Below, one piece after another: positions 62,483-64,000 of a stretch of DNA of 64,000 nucleotides (within the stretch, counting starts at the first letter, position 1; the number at the start of each line of letters is the position of its first letter). The stretch is taken from the NCBI GenBank assembly GCA_016795325.1, contig JAEUHY010000012.1:186001-250000 (forward strand), in the 5' to 3' direction. Below the pieces are notes generated by a model. The model searched no databases, was not told the DNA's origin, and saw only the letters and a program-made list of their open reading frames with translations. The position numbers were made by a program, and so were the translations under genes. Origin of the DNA: Planctomycetota bacterium. GTDB lineage: Bacteria > Planctomycetota > UBA1135 > GCA-002686595.

Positions 62483-63499
62483 TCAGTTCTTCGGCGCGCG
62501 CGCCAGGGCGGTGGCGCGCTCGGCGGCGCGGGTGCCCTTGTACTTCTGCGCGAATTCGGCCCACTTGTCGCGCGCCTTCGCGCCCTTGAGCTTGGCCGCC
62601 GAATCCTTGGTCTTTTGGAAGGCCTCAGCCGCCGCGAGCTCCCTCGAGAGCTTTTCGTCGGCCTTGATCGCGTCGAGCTTGGACTTGGCGTCGGCGCCGA
62701 GTTGCGCCGCACCGAACTCCTTCGCGATCGACTCGTACGTGTTGACGGCCCGCAGCACGTTCAGCGACTTCAAATGACGCTCGGACTGGCTCATCAGCGC
62801 TGCGACGTAGCCTTCGATCTCCACCGTGAGCGCAGCTGCAGCGGCCTTCTCGCCGTCGGAGGCCGTCGTGTCTTGCGCGAACGCGGTGAGCGCCGCGAGC
62901 GCCTTGCCGAGCTTGCCTTCCTCGACGAGCTTGACCTGCTGTGCGACGCGGCCCTCGGCGGCCGTGGCGGGCGCGAAGCCGAGAATGCCCCCGGCGCGCG
63001 GTTTCGCGCCCTTGAGCGCAGCTTCGAGCACCGAGTCGTTCAGCTCGCTGGGGTGACCGCTCCAAGCCAGCTTGCCGTCGGGCCCGACGAGGAACGTCGC
63101 GGGGATGCCGTTCACGCCGTATTTGCCCTTGGTGGTCGAGCCGTACGCGATGCGGGCCGTGTAGCCATTTTCGTTGACGAACGGGCTCACCTTGTCCGCG
63201 GCTTCTTCGGACAGACCGAGGATCACGAGTCCCCTGCTCTCGTACTCGTCGTGCAGTTCTTGGAGGTGCGGCCATGCAGCCACGCACGGCGCACACCACG
63301 TCGCCCAGAACTCGATGAGCACCGTTTGGCCCTTGAGGCTCGCCAGCGTCGGCGCGGGGCCCACGTGGTTGATCCAGCCTGCGGCGTCGATCTCCGGCGG
63401 CACGGCGCCCACCAGCGGCTTGTCGGCGCTGGTCGCGCGGAGCGAGAGCAAGGTGGCCAGCGAGAGCACGGCAACGGACACGATCGCGAGGGGTTTCAT
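62483..63499 (-). CDS. TlpA-like secreted thioredoxin with helical C-terminal extension
   Basis: 338 residues. An N-terminal signal or anchor (LAIVSVAVLSLATLLSLRATSA) precedes a TlpA/ResA-type thioredoxin domain: LKGQTVLIEFWATWCAPC with redox cysteines C69 and C72, LVILGLSEEAADKVSPFV, GVNGIPATFLVGPDGKLAW (cis-proline loop). Residues ~185-338 form a long, Ala/Lys/Glu-rich helical extension ending in repeated AKLKGAKARDKWAEFAQKY. Works in the periplasm, reducing or oxidising thiols of exported proteins. ATG at 63499 chosen because it gives the signal peptide; GGAG about 10 bases upstream. Confidence 0.87.
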   Translation of the reverse strand: MKPLAIVSVAVLSLATLLSLRATSADKPLVGAVPPEIDAAGWINHVGPAPTLASLKGQTVLIEFWATWCAPCVAAWPHLQELHDEYESRGLVILGLSEEAADKVSPFVNENGYTARIAYGSTTKGKYGVNGIPATFLVGPDGKLAWSGHPSELNDSVLEAALKGAKPRAGGILGFAPATAAEGRVAQQVKLVEEGKLGKALAALTAFAQDTTASDGEKAAAAALTVEIEGYVAALMSQSERHLKSLNVLRAVNTYESIAKEFGAAQLGADAKSKLDAIKADEKLSRELAAAEAFQKTKDSAAKLKGAKARDKWAEFAQKYKGTRAAERATALARAPKN

Positions 63500-63624
63500 G
63501 GGAGTTCGTTCTCCAATTGCGGTACGGAAGCGAAGCACAACGTCGGGCATCAGCATGGCGGACATGGAGAGTGTTTGCCAACCGGCCGACGCGCGATGTC
63601 CGAGTAGGCCCTGCGGCGGAGGAG

Positions 63625-63717
63625 AGGCCGGCCTCGGAGTCGAACCGAGCAGGACGCTTGTCCGGCGTCCTCCGTGGGTTTGCAGTCCAGGGGAGGCGCC
63701 CGCCTCCTCAACCGGCC
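63625..63717 (-). tRNA. Selenocysteine-tRNA-like class II tRNA with GCA (Cys) anticodon
   Basis: Read on the minus strand from G at 63717. Acceptor GGCCGGT (63717-63711) pairs with GCCGGCC (63632-63626), with T63625 as discriminator and no encoded CCA. D-arm is a six-pair stem GGAGGC/GCCTCC (63707-63702, 63697-63692) with a four-base GGGC loop, the shape typical of tRNA-Sec and unlike normal tRNAs. Anticodon loop CTGCAAA has GCA at 63683-63681; its stem has two mismatches. A long variable arm (AGGACGC/GCGTCCT, 63671-63665 with 63657-63651) and a T-arm CTCGG-TTCGACT-CCGAG (63649-63633) complete it. T63710 can pair with G63633, giving an 8/4 branch with one bulge. Serine or leucine tRNA is excluded by the anticodon and D-arm. 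Confidence 0.65.
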
Positions 63718-63729
63718 GGTGATGCGCCG

Positions 63730-64000
63730 TCAGTCGGCCCGGGTCAGGCGCACTTCGACGGCGCCTTCAGCTCCGGACAGGTCGACCTGGACGCGCGCCT
63801 CGGCGAAACCGGCCGCCACCACCTCGACCGTCAGCCCGGTGACGCGCGGCGCGTCCGGAACGTGGAAGCTTCCGTCGCTGGTCGTCCACAGCCGCCAGTT
63901 CTCGCGTTCCAGCGGCGGCTGCGCCAAGCCGAAGGGCACTAGCAGGTCGGGCGGCGACGCCACGCGCACCAGGGCGTCCTGGACCGGAGCGCCGTCGGCG
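63730..64000 (-). CDS. C-terminal end of a carboxypeptidase-regulatory-like domain protein (partial)
   Basis: The frame runs off the right edge, so only the last 89 residues are seen. They read ADGAPVQDALVRVASP, then WRLWTTSDGSFHVPDAP and TVEVVAAGFAEARVQVDL, the G-x-P-x-x-A-x-V, G-x-F-x-x-x and A-x-G strands of a carboxypeptidase-regulatory/Cna-B-like beta module. By analogy with the protein at 5148 the missing part is probably a larger secreted or membrane protein made of several such modules. The stop lies 13 bases before the tRNA-like gene on the same strand. Confidence 0.7.
   Translation of the reverse strand, partial: ADGAPVQDALVRVASPPDLLVPFGLAQPPLERENWRLWTTSDGSFHVPDAPRVTGLTVEVVAAGFAEARVQVDLSGAEGAVEVRLTRAD

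Noticed and set aside
63625..63717. Assignment as tRNA-Leu(CAA) or tRNA-Ser
   Set aside because: For CAA the base before the anticodon would be G instead of U33, and the D-arm lacks the GG-containing loop of Leu/Ser tRNAs; GCA in CTGCAAA is the only regular reading.

Overview
The window is one very GC-rich chromosomal stretch (third codon positions mostly G or C, frequent GTG and TTG starts) with about 52 protein genes, one tRNA-like gene and no recognisable insertion sequence, prophage or CRISPR array. Several traits fit a Planctomycetota-like bacterium: large secreted or membrane proteins with carboxypeptidase-regulatory-like repeats, short Cys4 zinc-ribbon membrane proteins, M14-like proteins of unknown role, a PrkA/YeaH/SpoVR operon, and an ECF sigma factor coupled to an unusual membrane partner. 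That assignment is inference; no rRNA or other decisive marker is present.

Layout. 0.2-8.8 kb: a single-domain globin, a Sel1-repeat lipoprotein, a divergent thiol-redox pair (a BCP peroxiredoxin with a basic tail, and a CNHC thioredoxin-fold protein) separated by a long hairpin and repeated 13-mers, then an ECF sigma factor overlapping a large membrane protein, and a TPR protein closed by a strong terminator. 8.8-12.1 kb: a minus-strand sugar cluster (epimerase, nucleotide-sugar dehydrogenase, GT2 glycosyltransferase). 12.3-17.5 kb: citrate synthase, a Rieske ferredoxin, a cyclase-family lipoprotein with lost metal motif, an unknown secreted protein, miaA and a small lipoprotein. 17.9-30.7 kb: housekeeping genes in the plus direction: nadD with an overlapping WecA/MraY-type transferase, a metallophosphoesterase, yidC-mnmE, nrdR with an apparent NrdR box plus a degenerate NrdD/ATP-cone protein, and smc. 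30.9-35.1 kb: two tandem M14-like proteins lacking the zinc motif, and a convergent M28 peptidase lipoprotein. 35.3-39.8 kb: prkA-yeaH-spoVR.

39.8-56.1 kb is a surface-polysaccharide region: three related GT-C membrane glycosyltransferases, a GT2-GT4 fusion, three further GT2 enzymes and a Wzx-type flippase, interrupted by a GntR-ABC transporter operon with a clear palindromic operator and by a DUF1992 gene. 56.1-64 kb: a small membrane protein, a NIL-domain protein, two related zinc-ribbon membrane proteins, uvrB, a TlpA-like thioredoxin lipid-anchored or secreted protein, a selenocysteine-tRNA-shaped tRNA carrying a cysteine (GCA) anticodon, and the C-terminal end of a carboxypeptidase-regulatory-like protein that runs off the window.

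Most notable: the Sec-like tRNA with Cys anticodon (63.6 kb), the degenerate ribonucleotide-reductase-like protein coupled to nrdR (24.8 kb), the paired zinc-less M14 proteins (31-34 kb), and the repeat/hairpin control region between the two redox genes (3.65-3.84 kb).
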